Source: Nocardia australiensis (GTDB lineage Bacteria; Actinomycetota; Actinomycetes; Mycobacteriales; Mycobacteriaceae). From it: 64,000 bases of DNA. Below the pieces are notes generated by a model that had not been told where the DNA came from, made no database searches, and saw only the letters and a list, made by a program, of their open reading frames with translations. Of this stretch, positions 43,539 to 52,556 are shown piece after piece. Location: positions 744,001 to 808,000 of the forward strand of contig NZ_JAJFZM010000002.1 in assembly GCF_020733705.1 (NCBI RefSeq), in the 5' to 3' direction. The translations under genes and the position numbers were made by a program. Positions within the stretch are counted from its first letter, which is position 1. The number at the start of each line of letters is the position of its first letter.

Positions 43539-45127
43539 CGTGCGATCACCTCGCCGGCGCTATCCAGTTCAAGATCATCGAACATGACCATGGCGGTGGC
43601 TCGGCCTCCGCCCAGTACGCCACCACCGGGGTGCATGAACGGACCGGTCAGGTAAAAGCCGGAGAGCCCTGGCACGGTGTATCCGCTGAGTTCAGGCGTT
43701 GGCCTGTTTGTGCCCATTTGGTCCCAGTGCATGGCCAGGCCGATGTAGTCACCGTTGACGAAGCTCGCGCTGCGCGCCTCGATGTCCAGAGGTGTGGCGA
43801 TTTCGCGCGCTCGCACCAGGCCTGGGCGGTAGTTGGTGATGTAGGTCCCAAGGCGGTCGAGATAGCTGTCAGCCACGCTGTTCTTGATCGACTCCCAGCG
43901 GGAGGGCCCACCGTCAGCGAGGTTGCGGGTCGTCAGGCTGAGCATATGCAGCAGCGCCCTTCCTTCGGGCGCACGTGACGGGTCGGCGATCGATGGGCAC
44001 CCGGCCTCGAGAAGTGGGTTCGAGGGCAGTTGACCGCGTCGAAGCTCGTCGTAGCTGCGATATACGGCTTCGAGGCTGGATGGTGTCAGGGTGATCCACG
44101 GCACGCGCTCGAGACCGGGCCCAGCCTTGAAGTCCAGCGGCTCGTCGAGGGATGCGTGCACAACGAGGGCAGAATAGGTCGAGAGACGAGTCTTCGCTGC
44201 GGTCCTTGCGATCGCCGGATCGATGCCCTCCACCATGTCGCCCAGACGGTGTGGGTGGATGGCGCCGAGGACCGCGTCGCCGGCCCGGATCTCCTGGCCG
44301 TCCGAGGTTCGGACGCCGACGACCCGCGTACCTTCGGTGAGTACCTTCTCGACTGAAACCGAGGTTCGGATCTCACCACCGTGGTCCTCGATGCAGCGAG
44401 CGCACGCCTGGGTGAACGCCTCTCCGCCGCCGCGCGGATACGCCATCCCGAAGCGCTCGTTGAATCCGGGGCCCGCGTAGGCGTAGAGGCCCGTATTGAG
44501 GTCACCAGGATGCGCCAGGTTGATCTCGGAGATCATCCGGGAAAGAGCGATGTGGACGCGTTCGTCCGTGAACCACTCCGCCAGCACACTGTGCACACTC
44601 ATCCCGGAGGCGCGGATCATCTCCTTTCCCGTCGGTGTGGTCGCGAGCATCGCGAGCTGCTCGCCGGCGTTCGCGGGGGGCACGAAGAACGACGGCGCGA
44701 CCATGTCGACTATCTGCACGGCGAGGTCCATGAAGCGGTCGTATGCTTCGGCGTCTCGGGGAGAGATCTCGGCGATCTGTGCCATCGTGGCTGCACGGTC
44801 TCGGAAGATCGGTAGGTGGGATCCATCCTCGAATGCCGCGGCATACGAGGCCTCCGGGTGGATGTATTCCAGGCCGTACCGACTCAGTAGGCCCAGTTCG
44901 TCATTCGTGATCAGGGGGTTCGCTTGGATGAGAACGTGCACCATGCTGCAGCGCTCGCTGAGGAAGCCCGGCTCGGTCAGCTCGGCGGTGCTCACCCCGC
45001 CGCCGATGTAGTCGTTGTGCTCGAGAACCAGTACGCGTTTTCCCGCTGCCGCCAAATAGCCCGCGGCCACAAGACCATTGTGACCGGAACCGATGACGAC
45101 GATATCTGCATCGGCGTTTGTCTTCAT
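43535..45127 (-). CDS. CrtI-like FAD/NAD-dependent oxidoreductase
   Basis: A 530-residue protein of the phytoene-desaturase-like group. The FAD loop is DIVVIGSGHNGLVAAGYLAA (residues 8-27), followed by LEHNDYIGGGVSTAELTEPG; the C-terminal FAD segment is FYLTGPFMHPGGGVLGGGRA. Enzymes of this group desaturate or isomerise hydrophobic rings or chains; the true substrate is unknown. It overlaps the SDR gene and lies just after the P450, in the same transcript. Confidence 0.82.
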   Translation of the reverse strand: MKTNADADIVVIGSGHNGLVAAGYLAAAGKRVLVLEHNDYIGGGVSTAELTEPGFLSERCSMVHVLIQANPLITNDELGLLSRYGLEYIHPEASYAAAFEDGSHLPIFRDRAATMAQIAEISPRDAEAYDRFMDLAVQIVDMVAPSFFVPPANAGEQLAMLATTPTGKEMIRASGMSVHSVLAEWFTDERVHIALSRMISEINLAHPGDLNTGLYAYAGPGFNERFGMAYPRGGGEAFTQACARCIEDHGGEIRTSVSVEKVLTEGTRVVGVRTSDGQEIRAGDAVLGAIHPHRLGDMVEGIDPAIARTAAKTRLSTYSALVVHASLDEPLDFKAGPGLERVPWITLTPSSLEAVYRSYDELRRGQLPSNPLLEAGCPSIADPSRAPEGRALLHMLSLTTRNLADGGPSRWESIKNSVADSYLDRLGTYITNYRPGLVRAREIATPLDIEARSASFVNGDYIGLAMHWDQMGTNRPTPELSGYTVPGLSGFYLTGPFMHPGGGVLGGGRATAMVMFDDLELDSAGEVIAR

Positions 45128-45218
45128 CTTGAATTCCTATGCTGCAGAGGGGGAGAGGGAGGTGAAATATGGAAGATGGGTGCCCCAACGCGCGAGCCAC
45201 GTGACAGGCGCAGCCGCC

Positions 45219-46406
45219 TCACAGGACTACAGCTATATCTTCCGCGCGGCGAAAGAGATAGCTGTCAATATTCCTCCACGTTATCCCTGGGGCCAAGTAC
45301 AAATTGGGGAAACGGTCCATCAGAGCGCTGATCGCGATCCTTGCTTCGATCCGCACGAGTGGCGCGCCGAGGCAAGCATGAATGCCGTTTCCGAATGCGA
45401 CATGGGCGGCTGCTCCGGCCCGGCTGGAGTTGAATTCCAGAGAGTCGTCGCCCCATACTTTTTCATCGTGGTTTGCGGACTGCAGACTCAAGTAGACCTT
45501 ACTGCCGGCCTGGACAGGGCAGCCTCCGATCTCGACGTCCGAGAGAACGCTCCGTGTCATATATGTCCCCGGCGAGTCAAGGCGCAGTGATTCCTCGATA
45601 GCATTGGTGAGTCGAGATCGGTCCGCAACGATCTGATCCCACTGATCATGACTCTCGAGGAGGCGGAATACGCAGTTCGACATCAATGCGCGGGTTGTAT
45701 CGGTTCCAGCACCCAGTAGCTGCCAGATGTGCATGACCACCTCGAAGGAAGACATTTCACGTTCGCCCTCGTCGGCAAAGCAGAAATTGTCCAGGACATC
45801 CGTGTGGCGGTTGTCTGGCATCGAGCGACGCTCCTCCACGAGCTCCCCGATGTACTGTGTCAGACGTGCATATTCCGTTGTTTCTTCCGGCGCCGACAGG
45901 AGTGATTCATTGATGATATCGGCCCACTCCTGTACTGTGTCCCACATTTCCCTTGGAATACCGATGAACGCGTAGAGAACCCGTGTCGGAATGGACTTTA
46001 TGTACCGGTCGTAAAGGTCCACTGTGCCGGATTGTGTTTCCAATTCGCCCACTGCATCTGCAACGACTTTGGCGATTTCAGGTTCGAGCTTGCGCAGTCG
46101 TGCCGGCGCGAAGTTTTTCAGGAGACGCTTCCGAAGTCCGGTGTGAACCGGAGGATCGGTCATTGTGATCAGGGGCACTGGAACTTCGAGATCTTGTTCG
46201 CCGAGGGTGAAGTTGCCACGGCTCGAGAAATGCTGTTGATCAGTGAAAATTCGTCGTACGTCCTCGTCCCGACTTACTACGTACAGAACGTCACTGGCCC
46301 GACTGACCGGACACTGCGCGCGCGCGTTCTGCAAGTACGTGTCCGGAGAATTTCGATGGGTGGCGTTGTGCGGGGTGAAGATTTCACCTGGGTTCGCGTC
46401 GGTCAT
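45219..46406 (-). CDS. Cytochrome P450 (catabolic cluster)
   Basis: A 395-residue class I P450. All marks are canonical: I-helix LLGAGTDTTRALMS, K-helix ExxR in AIEESLRLDSPG and heme loop HVAFGNGIHACLGAPLVRIE. ATG 46406 is preceded by the strong ribosome site AAAGGAGGTCACC. Electrons should come from the ferredoxin and reductase at 41215-42602. It likely hydroxylates the starting ring compound of the cluster, similar to terpene- or aromatic-ring P450s. Confidence 0.9.
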   Translation of the reverse strand: MTDANPGEIFTPHNATHRNSPDTYLQNARAQCPVSRASDVLYVVSRDEDVRRIFTDQQHFSSRGNFTLGEQDLEVPVPLITMTDPPVHTGLRKRLLKNFAPARLRKLEPEIAKVVADAVGELETQSGTVDLYDRYIKSIPTRVLYAFIGIPREMWDTVQEWADIINESLLSAPEETTEYARLTQYIGELVEERRSMPDNRHTDVLDNFCFADEGEREMSSFEVVMHIWQLLGAGTDTTRALMSNCVFRLLESHDQWDQIVADRSRLTNAIEESLRLDSPGTYMTRSVLSDVEIGGCPVQAGSKVYLSLQSANHDEKVWGDDSLEFNSSRAGAAAHVAFGNGIHACLGAPLVRIEARIAISALMDRFPNLYLAPGITWRNIDSYLFRRAEDIAVVL

Positions 46407-46473
46407 CGGTGACCTCCTTTATCTTGTGAGGTGGCGCAGGGCGCATATGGGTTGGCAAGGGGTATCCCGCGGT

Positions 46474-46639
46474 TCAACTGCCGTCGATCGAGAGGTTTTG
46501 TCCTGTGACCCGACTCGACTCGTCGGAAGCGAGATACGTCGCCTGGTAGGCAATGTGCTCGCCAGTCTCCGTGTGTCGAATTAGATGCGCTGCAAGCGTG
46601 AAGTCACGACCGGCGTTTTCCACTGTGTCTGTTCGTCAC
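46474..46639 (-). pseudogene. Ends-only remnant of a short-chain dehydrogenase
   Basis: GTG 46639 keeps a good ribosome site (AAAGGAGAAATC) and codes TNRHSGKRRS before a stop. About 60 bases on, the other end appears: AYQATYLASDESSRVTGQNL, SIDGS and a stop at 46474, the typical SDR C-terminus. About 200 internal codons are missing. The intact gene once stood between the P450 and the acyl-CoA synthetase. Confidence 0.6.
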
Positions 46640-46676
46640 GATTTCTCCTTTAAATCTGGATCGATTTCGATTCGCC

Positions 46677-48275
46677 TCAGTGTGGCGTGCTGTTGTTATG
46701 ATCCGCTACGGGCGGCCTGGATGGTCGATCGCCATCAGTGATCTTCTTTTTGAGTGCCGCTTTGTCGATCTTTCCCAACGATGTCAGCGGAAGTTCACGT
46801 ACTTCGACGTACCGCTTCGGCCGCTTATAGCCGGCCAGCGTATCGTTGCAGCGCTCGGCTGCGATGCGTGTGTCGAAGGGGCTGTTCTCGGTGTTGTCGG
46901 CAACGACGACTGCGGTGACAGCTTCGCCCCAGTATGGGTCTGGAATTCCGATTACTGCCACGCGGGCGACTCCGGGGCAATCGCGAAGAGCATCTTCAAC
47001 TTCTGCGCTGTAGACGTTCATCCCCCCGCTGATGATCATGTCCTTTTTGCGGTCCAGCAGGAATAGGTATCCATCATTGTTCAGGTACCCGATATCGCCG
47101 GTATGGAGCCAGCCATCGTAGAGCACTTCTAGTGTTTGTTGGGGAAGTTTATGATAACCAGACATGACGTATGGTCCGCGAGTGCACACCTCACCGGGCC
47201 TACCTGAGGGTAGCGACTGGCCGTCTTCGTCGAGGATGGCGACATCCATCAGGGCGGTAGCCCGGCCGGTACTCCGCAGGAGTTCTCCGTTGGAGTGGTC
47301 CTCACGGGTCAGGCGGGTGATGAAGTTGGGAGCCTCTGTTTGTCCATAGAGTTGCATGAATACGGGGCCCCAGAGATCGATCCCTTGTTGCAGACGCGCG
47401 GGGTCTATTGGCGCCGCGCCGTACAGCAGGGTGCGGAGCGCGAAGTCAGATGTCGCGAGACCCTGTGCTGCATCAAGTAGTGCGTAGATCATCGTCGGCA
47501 CCATGAAGGTGAACGTGATGCGCTCATTGGATAGAAGATCGAGTGTGCGGCTCACGTTGAAGCCGCTTTCGATATAGAGAGTTGCGCCTTTGAGAAGTCC
47601 GATCTCGGCCATCGCACCAGCGGCGTGTGCGAGTGGGGTGCTCAGCAGCATCCGCTCGTCGTCTTGCAGTGCGGTTTCGAGGAGTTGCGCGAGCAGATTT
47701 GTCGCCAGCGATTGCTGGGTATGTACTACTCCTTTTGGTCGCCCGGTTGTCCCGCCGGTGTAGAAGATGACCCCTGGTGCGCTGGGGTCGATCGCATGAC
47801 AGGGCGGTGATGTACCGGACGGGTCTTCAAAGAGAGTTGTCCATGCAGTCGCCTCCGGTTCGACACTGCGAACGGCAACGACATGGCGCAAAGAACCACC
47901 GGTAGCCACGTCGGGGTGCTGATCATCGGTGATGGCTACTTCCGCATCGCTGTCAGTGAGGATGAAGTTGACCTCGGCGGTTTTCAATCCCGGGTTGACC
48001 GGCACCTTGACTGCACCCAGTCGGTAGATGGCCAGACTGGCCACCAGGTATTCGACACAGTTGGGCAGGATTATGGCGACGGGGGTTCCCGCCACGACTC
48101 CGAGACGACTCAGACCGACCGCGACACGAGAAGCGGCGTCGCTAAGGTCTCGGTAGCTGAGCGTCCCGCTCTGGGACACCACGGCGGTGCGACCGCCGAA
48201 GCGAGAAATCCTGTCTGCGAACAAGTCTCGGGGAACTAGTGCAGTCGTCGAGCGAGTGGCGAGCATTTCCGTCAT
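46677..48275 (-). CDS. AMP-forming acyl-CoA synthetase
   Basis: A 532-residue ANL-family ligase. The AMP/phosphate motif is VIFYTGGTTGRPKGVVHTQQ (about 175-194), with LYGQTEAPNF, the adenine-site GWLHTGDIGYL, LDRKKDMIISGGMNVYSAEV and the C-terminal catalytic Lys in LPLTSLGKIDKAAL. It makes an acyl-CoA from a carboxylic acid, ATP and CoA. ATG 48275 overlaps the SMP-30 stop. In this cluster it would activate an acid released by ring cleavage for the thiolase route. Confidence 0.9.
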   Translation of the reverse strand: MTEMLATRSTTALVPRDLFADRISRFGGRTAVVSQSGTLSYRDLSDAASRVAVGLSRLGVVAGTPVAIILPNCVEYLVASLAIYRLGAVKVPVNPGLKTAEVNFILTDSDAEVAITDDQHPDVATGGSLRHVVAVRSVEPEATAWTTLFEDPSGTSPPCHAIDPSAPGVIFYTGGTTGRPKGVVHTQQSLATNLLAQLLETALQDDERMLLSTPLAHAAGAMAEIGLLKGATLYIESGFNVSRTLDLLSNERITFTFMVPTMIYALLDAAQGLATSDFALRTLLYGAAPIDPARLQQGIDLWGPVFMQLYGQTEAPNFITRLTREDHSNGELLRSTGRATALMDVAILDEDGQSLPSGRPGEVCTRGPYVMSGYHKLPQQTLEVLYDGWLHTGDIGYLNNDGYLFLLDRKKDMIISGGMNVYSAEVEDALRDCPGVARVAVIGIPDPYWGEAVTAVVVADNTENSPFDTRIAAERCNDTLAGYKRPKRYVEVRELPLTSLGKIDKAALKKKITDGDRPSRPPVADHNNSTPH

Positions 48276-49102
48276 GCGCTTCCCGCTTCGACAAGAGATG
48301 CTCGAACCTGTCCCGAGCGCAGCGCGTCGTGCAGTGGAAGATCGGGCAAGGTCGCGGCTGCAACGATCAGCATGCCGTCGTCGCGAACGCAACATGAGAT
48401 TGGATGCTTGGGCGCGGTGCTGGTTGTCCGAACAACGCTGCCCTCGATGACCTTCGCCATGACGCAGCCGTTCAGATCGGCTACCCAGATGCCGTCGTCA
48501 GCCGCCGTGCAGGCTCCGTCAGGTTTGACGTCCGGCCCGATCAGCACAGCCAGGTCGGCGTAGAGGCGGCGGCCGCCGAGGCTGCCGTCCGCGTTTACAT
48601 CGAACGCGACGATTCGTTGCCCGACTGTCTCCACGACGAGCAATGTCTGCCCACCATCGACAAGGACCAGGCCGTTCGGCATGAGGAGTTCACTCGCGAC
48701 TACCAATGATGTTCCATCGGGCCGGACGAGAAGCACCCGACCGGCGACCGGTTGCTCGCCGGCGCCCGCGTTGAAGCCGACATCATCGACATACAGATTG
48801 CCCCGGCTGTCACCGACCATGTCACCCAACGGTCCGATGGCGACCTTCTCCAAGTCGGCATAGGTTCGCCATCGGTTGCCGTCCCACATCCCGACCTTAC
48901 GTTCGTGCATGAGCGCGCCCACCAGACTGCCGTCGGGAAGAAACCACAACCCGTTGGATGGACTGTCGAGCTCGAACGGCGTCCATCGACCAGAACTGTC
49001 GGTCCACAGGCGTGATCCTTGCGTATCGGACAGCCACAGCGCGCTGTCTCGGAAACGCAGGCCCTCGCCCCAGACCATCGCCGGCTCGCCTGGGGCGTTC
49101 AC
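48272..49102 (-). CDS. SMP-30/gluconolactonase-family lactone hydrolase
   Basis: A 276-residue protein of the six-bladed SMP-30/gluconolactonase type: MVWGEGLRFRDSALWLSDTQ at the start with the metal-ligand Glu, GDMVGDSRGNLYVDDVGF, LLMPNGLVLVDGGQTLLVVE and DGIWVADLNG with further acidic metal-site residues. GTG 49102 overlaps the monooxygenase stop (GTGA); the frame is open to 49249 but that part lies inside the upstream gene. It probably opens a lactone intermediate. Confidence 0.83.
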   Translation of the reverse strand: MNAPGEPAMVWGEGLRFRDSALWLSDTQGSRLWTDSSGRWTPFELDSPSNGLWFLPDGSLVGALMHERKVGMWDGNRWRTYADLEKVAIGPLGDMVGDSRGNLYVDDVGFNAGAGEQPVAGRVLLVRPDGTSLVVASELLMPNGLVLVDGGQTLLVVETVGQRIVAFDVNADGSLGGRRLYADLAVLIGPDVKPDGACTAADDGIWVADLNGCVMAKVIEGSVVRTTSTAPKHPISCCVRDDGMLIVAAATLPDLPLHDALRSGQVRASLVEAGSA

Positions 49103-50619
49103 GCCGGCACCCGAGCCGTGTCCGCGGCGAACAACGTTCTCCCGAGGCCACTGCTGACACGATCGAGTTCGGTGGAGTCGGCACTCAGGGCGTAAACGTA
49201 ACGGTCGGGCCGGATGATCGCCGCTCGAGCACCGTTGTTCTGCAGCCATTCCGTAGTGGCTGAGCCGGGCTCGGTGACGAGTACGACGGCACCGAGTCGT
49301 GCCCAGAGTGCACGAGACGACTCGTCGGTACCAGCGATGACATCACTGTCTCCGACTACGACGAAGGCGTATCCCGTGGCATCGTCCAGGCGATCGCCTG
49401 CGCGGTTCCGCGGTTGCGGTGCCAGCTGCCCAATCGCGCCACCCGGATTCTGGACCAGGCCCGGCCCGAGCAGCGGTCGGTAGCGCTCGGAATCCTGCGC
49501 TTGCTCTATCGCCGGCGGCACCTCTCCGTAGCTGAAGGCCTCGACCATGTTGGCCTGTCGCGCCGACTCCTCGATGTAGGGCCGAACGTGTGCGGCCCGT
49601 TCGGATTCGTAGGTGTCGAGGAGTGTGTCGGCAGATTCTTTTCGGACCACGAGGCTGAGCTTCCAGGCCAAATTCATCGCGTCACGTAGCCCCGAACACA
49701 GCCCTTGCCCGAGCATCGGAGGCATTTCATGAGCGGAGTCGCCGGCAAGGAGTACTCGCCCCTTGCGCCATGTGGAGGCCAGGGCCGAGTGCCACTCGTA
49801 CACGTCGTGGCGCATGACGCGATACGTTCCAGGTGTGTACCAACGAGAAAGCAAGTCGTAGACCTTTTCCGGCCTGCTGAGTTCTTGCACGTCGTGTTCC
49901 TTGGTCAGCATGAACTCAAACCGCTGGTACGGCGGGTAGCCGGGAACGAAGGTGACAGGCAACTTGGGCTCGCACCGGACGAACCCGCTATTCGTCGGAA
50001 GGTCTGGCGAGGAGACGAAAGGGTCGATGTCGACGATGAGCGATAGCTGGGTGCAGCCCAGGTCCTCCATCGTCGTCCCTACGTGCTTTCTCACTGTCGA
50101 ATTCGCCCCGTCGGTACCGACTATGAAGGACGCTCGCAGTGTGCGTCGGGAGTCGGTCGTCCGCTCGCGCACTGCCAGAGTTACCCCGGAATCATCCTGG
50201 TCGATCTCACTGACATAGCACCCGAGCAGCAGGCTGGCGTGCGGCTCGGATGCGAGCGACCCGCGAAGATAGGACTCGAAGTCGGGGGAGTGGAACTGGT
50301 AATCAGTGAACCAGCCTTGATCCGATTCGGTATCGGGCATCCTCAGATTGAGGAAAGCCTTCTCATCCGGACCCAACAGGCTGAATCCTGTTTGCCGCAG
50401 GTACTTTGGTTCGAGAAACTCTGCCCCAAGAGTTTGCAGCGTACGCATTGTTTCGTCATCGATATGTGTTGCGCGGGGATGATGCAGGGCGATCCGATTC
50501 GGATCGATAACCGCGACCCGGACTCCACTTCTGGCAAGCAAAACTGCCAAAGCCAGTCCAACGGGTCCGGCTCCCACGACGGCGACATCGTATGGTTCGG
50601 GTGCTTCTTTCGTAGACAT
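49099..50619 (-). CDS. FAD-dependent aromatic monooxygenase (PheA/MhpA group)
   Basis: A 506-residue flavin hydroxylase. FAD-binding motifs are DVAVVGAGPVGLALAVLLAR (residues 10-29), the DG motif FIVGTDGANSTVRKHVG, and GRVLLAGDSAHEMPPMLGQG. The C-terminal thioredoxin-like part (from about 400) is typical for phenol and 3-(3-hydroxyphenyl)propionate hydroxylases. It would add an ortho-hydroxyl to a phenol, giving the catechol cleaved by the dioxygenase encoded just upstream in the same operon. Confidence 0.88.
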   Translation of the reverse strand: MSTKEAPEPYDVAVVGAGPVGLALAVLLARSGVRVAVIDPNRIALHHPRATHIDDETMRTLQTLGAEFLEPKYLRQTGFSLLGPDEKAFLNLRMPDTESDQGWFTDYQFHSPDFESYLRGSLASEPHASLLLGCYVSEIDQDDSGVTLAVRERTTDSRRTLRASFIVGTDGANSTVRKHVGTTMEDLGCTQLSLIVDIDPFVSSPDLPTNSGFVRCEPKLPVTFVPGYPPYQRFEFMLTKEHDVQELSRPEKVYDLLSRWYTPGTYRVMRHDVYEWHSALASTWRKGRVLLAGDSAHEMPPMLGQGLCSGLRDAMNLAWKLSLVVRKESADTLLDTYESERAAHVRPYIEESARQANMVEAFSYGEVPPAIEQAQDSERYRPLLGPGLVQNPGGAIGQLAPQPRNRAGDRLDDATGYAFVVVGDSDVIAGTDESSRALWARLGAVVLVTEPGSATTEWLQNNGARAAIIRPDRYVYALSADSTELDRVSSGLGRTLFAADTARVPA

Positions 50620-50646
50620 CGGTTCCTCGTCAGCGAGCAGATATGG

Positions 50647-51570
50647 CTAGGGGGATGAATGGGCGCCGACTATAAGTGCGGCAAGATCTTCAGGGTTGAT
50701 GAACGAGGGCGGTGGCGGTGGTCCCCAGCTGTAGAGACCACGGGTGCCCTCCCAGACTCCCGGCTTCCACAGCGCGTCCTCCACGATGCAGTCGAGGTCG
50801 GAGTAGTACTCACTGAAGTTGCCGGCGGGATCTTTGAGGTACCAGAAGAAATTCGACCCCACGAAGTGTCGGCCCATCCCCCATACGTGTCGCTCGGGGT
50901 TTCCTTCGAGCATGCGCGTGGCGCCTCGTCCCACCTCGTCGGCGTCATCGACTTCCCACGATGTGTGGTGCAGGAAGTTCACCGGCGCCTGCTGGACCAG
51001 GACGTTGTGATGGTCTGTCGAGCACCGCATGAAGGACGCGATGCCGGGGACTTCGTCGCTTATCTTGAGGCCGATACCTTCGACATAGAACCGCTGGCTC
51101 AGTTCCTGGTCGACGGAGCCCATCACCACGTGTCCGAGTTTGCGCACCGCGACAGGGTCTTCACGCAGGATGCTGGGAGCTCGAGCGTCTCCGCGGTCTA
51201 TTCGGCCGGGACCATTGGTCGGTTCGACCGGCGAAGGACCTTCTTGAACCCGCGGAACGATGGCGATCTCTACCTCCACCGCTGTGATGGGTTCTGTGGT
51301 GATGATTCGTTCGTCATCGCGCCGTGCCGGTACATCCAGCTTGGCTAGTTGCGCCTGGATGCGCCCCAGGTCGTCTTCGTCGTCAACGCCGATCGACAGG
51401 CCTGCAACCCGTCGACTGGGGGCATGGACGATTCGTAGCTGTCGGCCTCCGTTATGCGTCGCGAGCCATCCACCGTTCGCCGGTGCCAGGCCGAACTCTT
51501 CGTAATAGGCCCTTGCTGCATCTACATCGGGGACTGCGATTGTCACCGAGTTCAGACGATGTAAACTCAT
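50647..51570 (-). CDS. Type I extradiol dioxygenase (VOC family)
   Basis: A 307-residue two-domain VOC protein. The iron ligands are probably His in KLGHVVMGS, His in NFLHHTSWEVDD and Glu in GNFSEYYSDLD, the usual His-His-Glu set of extradiol (meta-cleaving) enzymes. The N-terminal domain (NSVTIAVPDVDAARAYYEEF) lacks the site. ATG overlaps the stop of the FAH-type gene (ATGA at 51567). It should cleave the catechol made by the monooxygenase. Confidence 0.85.
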   Translation of the reverse strand: MSLHRLNSVTIAVPDVDAARAYYEEFGLAPANGGWLATHNGGRQLRIVHAPSRRVAGLSIGVDDEDDLGRIQAQLAKLDVPARRDDERIITTEPITAVEVEIAIVPRVQEGPSPVEPTNGPGRIDRGDARAPSILREDPVAVRKLGHVVMGSVDQELSQRFYVEGIGLKISDEVPGIASFMRCSTDHHNVLVQQAPVNFLHHTSWEVDDADEVGRGATRMLEGNPERHVWGMGRHFVGSNFFWYLKDPAGNFSEYYSDLDCIVEDALWKPGVWEGTRGLYSWGPPPPPSFINPEDLAALIVGAHSSP

Positions 51571-52430
51571 CCGATCATCCTTTTGCTGCTGGAATTTCTG
51601 AAATTCTGGGTGAGTCGGCCAATTCCCTCGATGTAGGAAACCAATTCGTCGCCGGCATTGATATAGCGTGGGGGAGATTGGACCGCCCCCACCCCGGCCG
51701 GCGTCCCGGTGAAGATGATGTCGCCGGGATAAAGGGTCAAGACCGCAGACAACTTCTCGATCAGCATGTCAATCGGGAAGACCAGCTGCGAGGTCCGAGC
51801 TTTCTGCATCTGTTCGCCGTTGAGGTAGCAGCCGATCTCGAGATCCGATGGATTGTCGAACTCGTCAGGTGTGACCAGAACAGGGCCAGTCGGCGCGAAC
51901 CCTGGGAATGACTTTCCAAGGCTGAATTGCGCAGGATTCCCCACGAGTTGAAGATCGCGCTCGGAGATGTCTTGACCGACGGTAAGGCCAGCAACGTGAG
52001 ACCAGGCATCCTGTGCCTTGACTGTGCGGGTGACTTTGCCTATCACCACAACGAGTTCTACCTCCCAATCCACGTTCCCCGAAGGCAAGATGACGTCACA
52101 GTGTGGACCGGCGAGTGAAGAGACGAATTTCGTGAAAACCGCCGGCTCGTCCGGGACCTGCAATCCTGCTTCGCTGATGTGGTCCAGGTAGTTGAGGCCG
52201 ACAGCGAAGACCTGGCGCGGCGCCGGTGAGGGTGCTTCGAGGTCGTTGGGATCGAACGCGCCCGAAGGCTGTGACGTCGCCTCGGCTGCCGCCCACTCGG
52301 CGAACTCCGGCCATTTCGCATACAGGTCCTGCATGGAGGCGTATGTGCCGGCGCTGGCCATGGCTATGTCGAACCCTTCCCCGTCACCGGTGATCATCCA
52401 TGGGGTTCCTTGCAAGTTGCCGATCCGCAT
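51567..52430 (-). CDS. Fumarylacetoacetate hydrolase-family protein
   Basis: A 287-residue FAH-fold protein, first gene of the operon. Metal-binding acidic residues lie in VDWEVELVVVIGK, and VFAVGLNYLDHISEAGL, FTKFVSSLAGPHC, IFTGTPAGVGAVQSPPRYIN and PGDIIF are family marks. Such enzymes hydrolyse or decarboxylate ring-fission products or acylpyruvates. Its place before the dioxygenase fits processing of the meta-cleavage product. The divergent GntR-type gene begins 127 bases away. Confidence 0.87.
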   Translation of the reverse strand: MRIGNLQGTPWMITGDGEGFDIAMASAGTYASMQDLYAKWPEFAEWAAAEATSQPSGAFDPNDLEAPSPAPRQVFAVGLNYLDHISEAGLQVPDEPAVFTKFVSSLAGPHCDVILPSGNVDWEVELVVVIGKVTRTVKAQDAWSHVAGLTVGQDISERDLQLVGNPAQFSLGKSFPGFAPTGPVLVTPDEFDNPSDLEIGCYLNGEQMQKARTSQLVFPIDMLIEKLSAVLTLYPGDIIFTGTPAGVGAVQSPPRYINAGDELVSYIEGIGRLTQNFRNSSSKRMIG

Positions 52431-52485
52431 CGGTAGTTCACGTCCCTTCTGCGCAGCGTGTGCGGCGCGTCACATCACGCTACAT

Positions 52486-52522
52486 CGATATTTTCTGAAG
52501 TCAACACAACTTTCGAATATCG
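52486..52522. promoter_or_regulatory. Inverted repeat in the catabolic operon/GntR promoter region
   Basis: CGATATT (52486-52492) and AATATCG (52516-52522) form an inverted repeat with a 23-base spacer in an A/T-rich region between the divergent FAH and GntR genes. It could be part of the operator, but the spacing is large. Confidence 0.35.
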
Positions 52523-52556
52523 GCGAAAATGCGCTGATCTGCTAAAATTTCGATTC

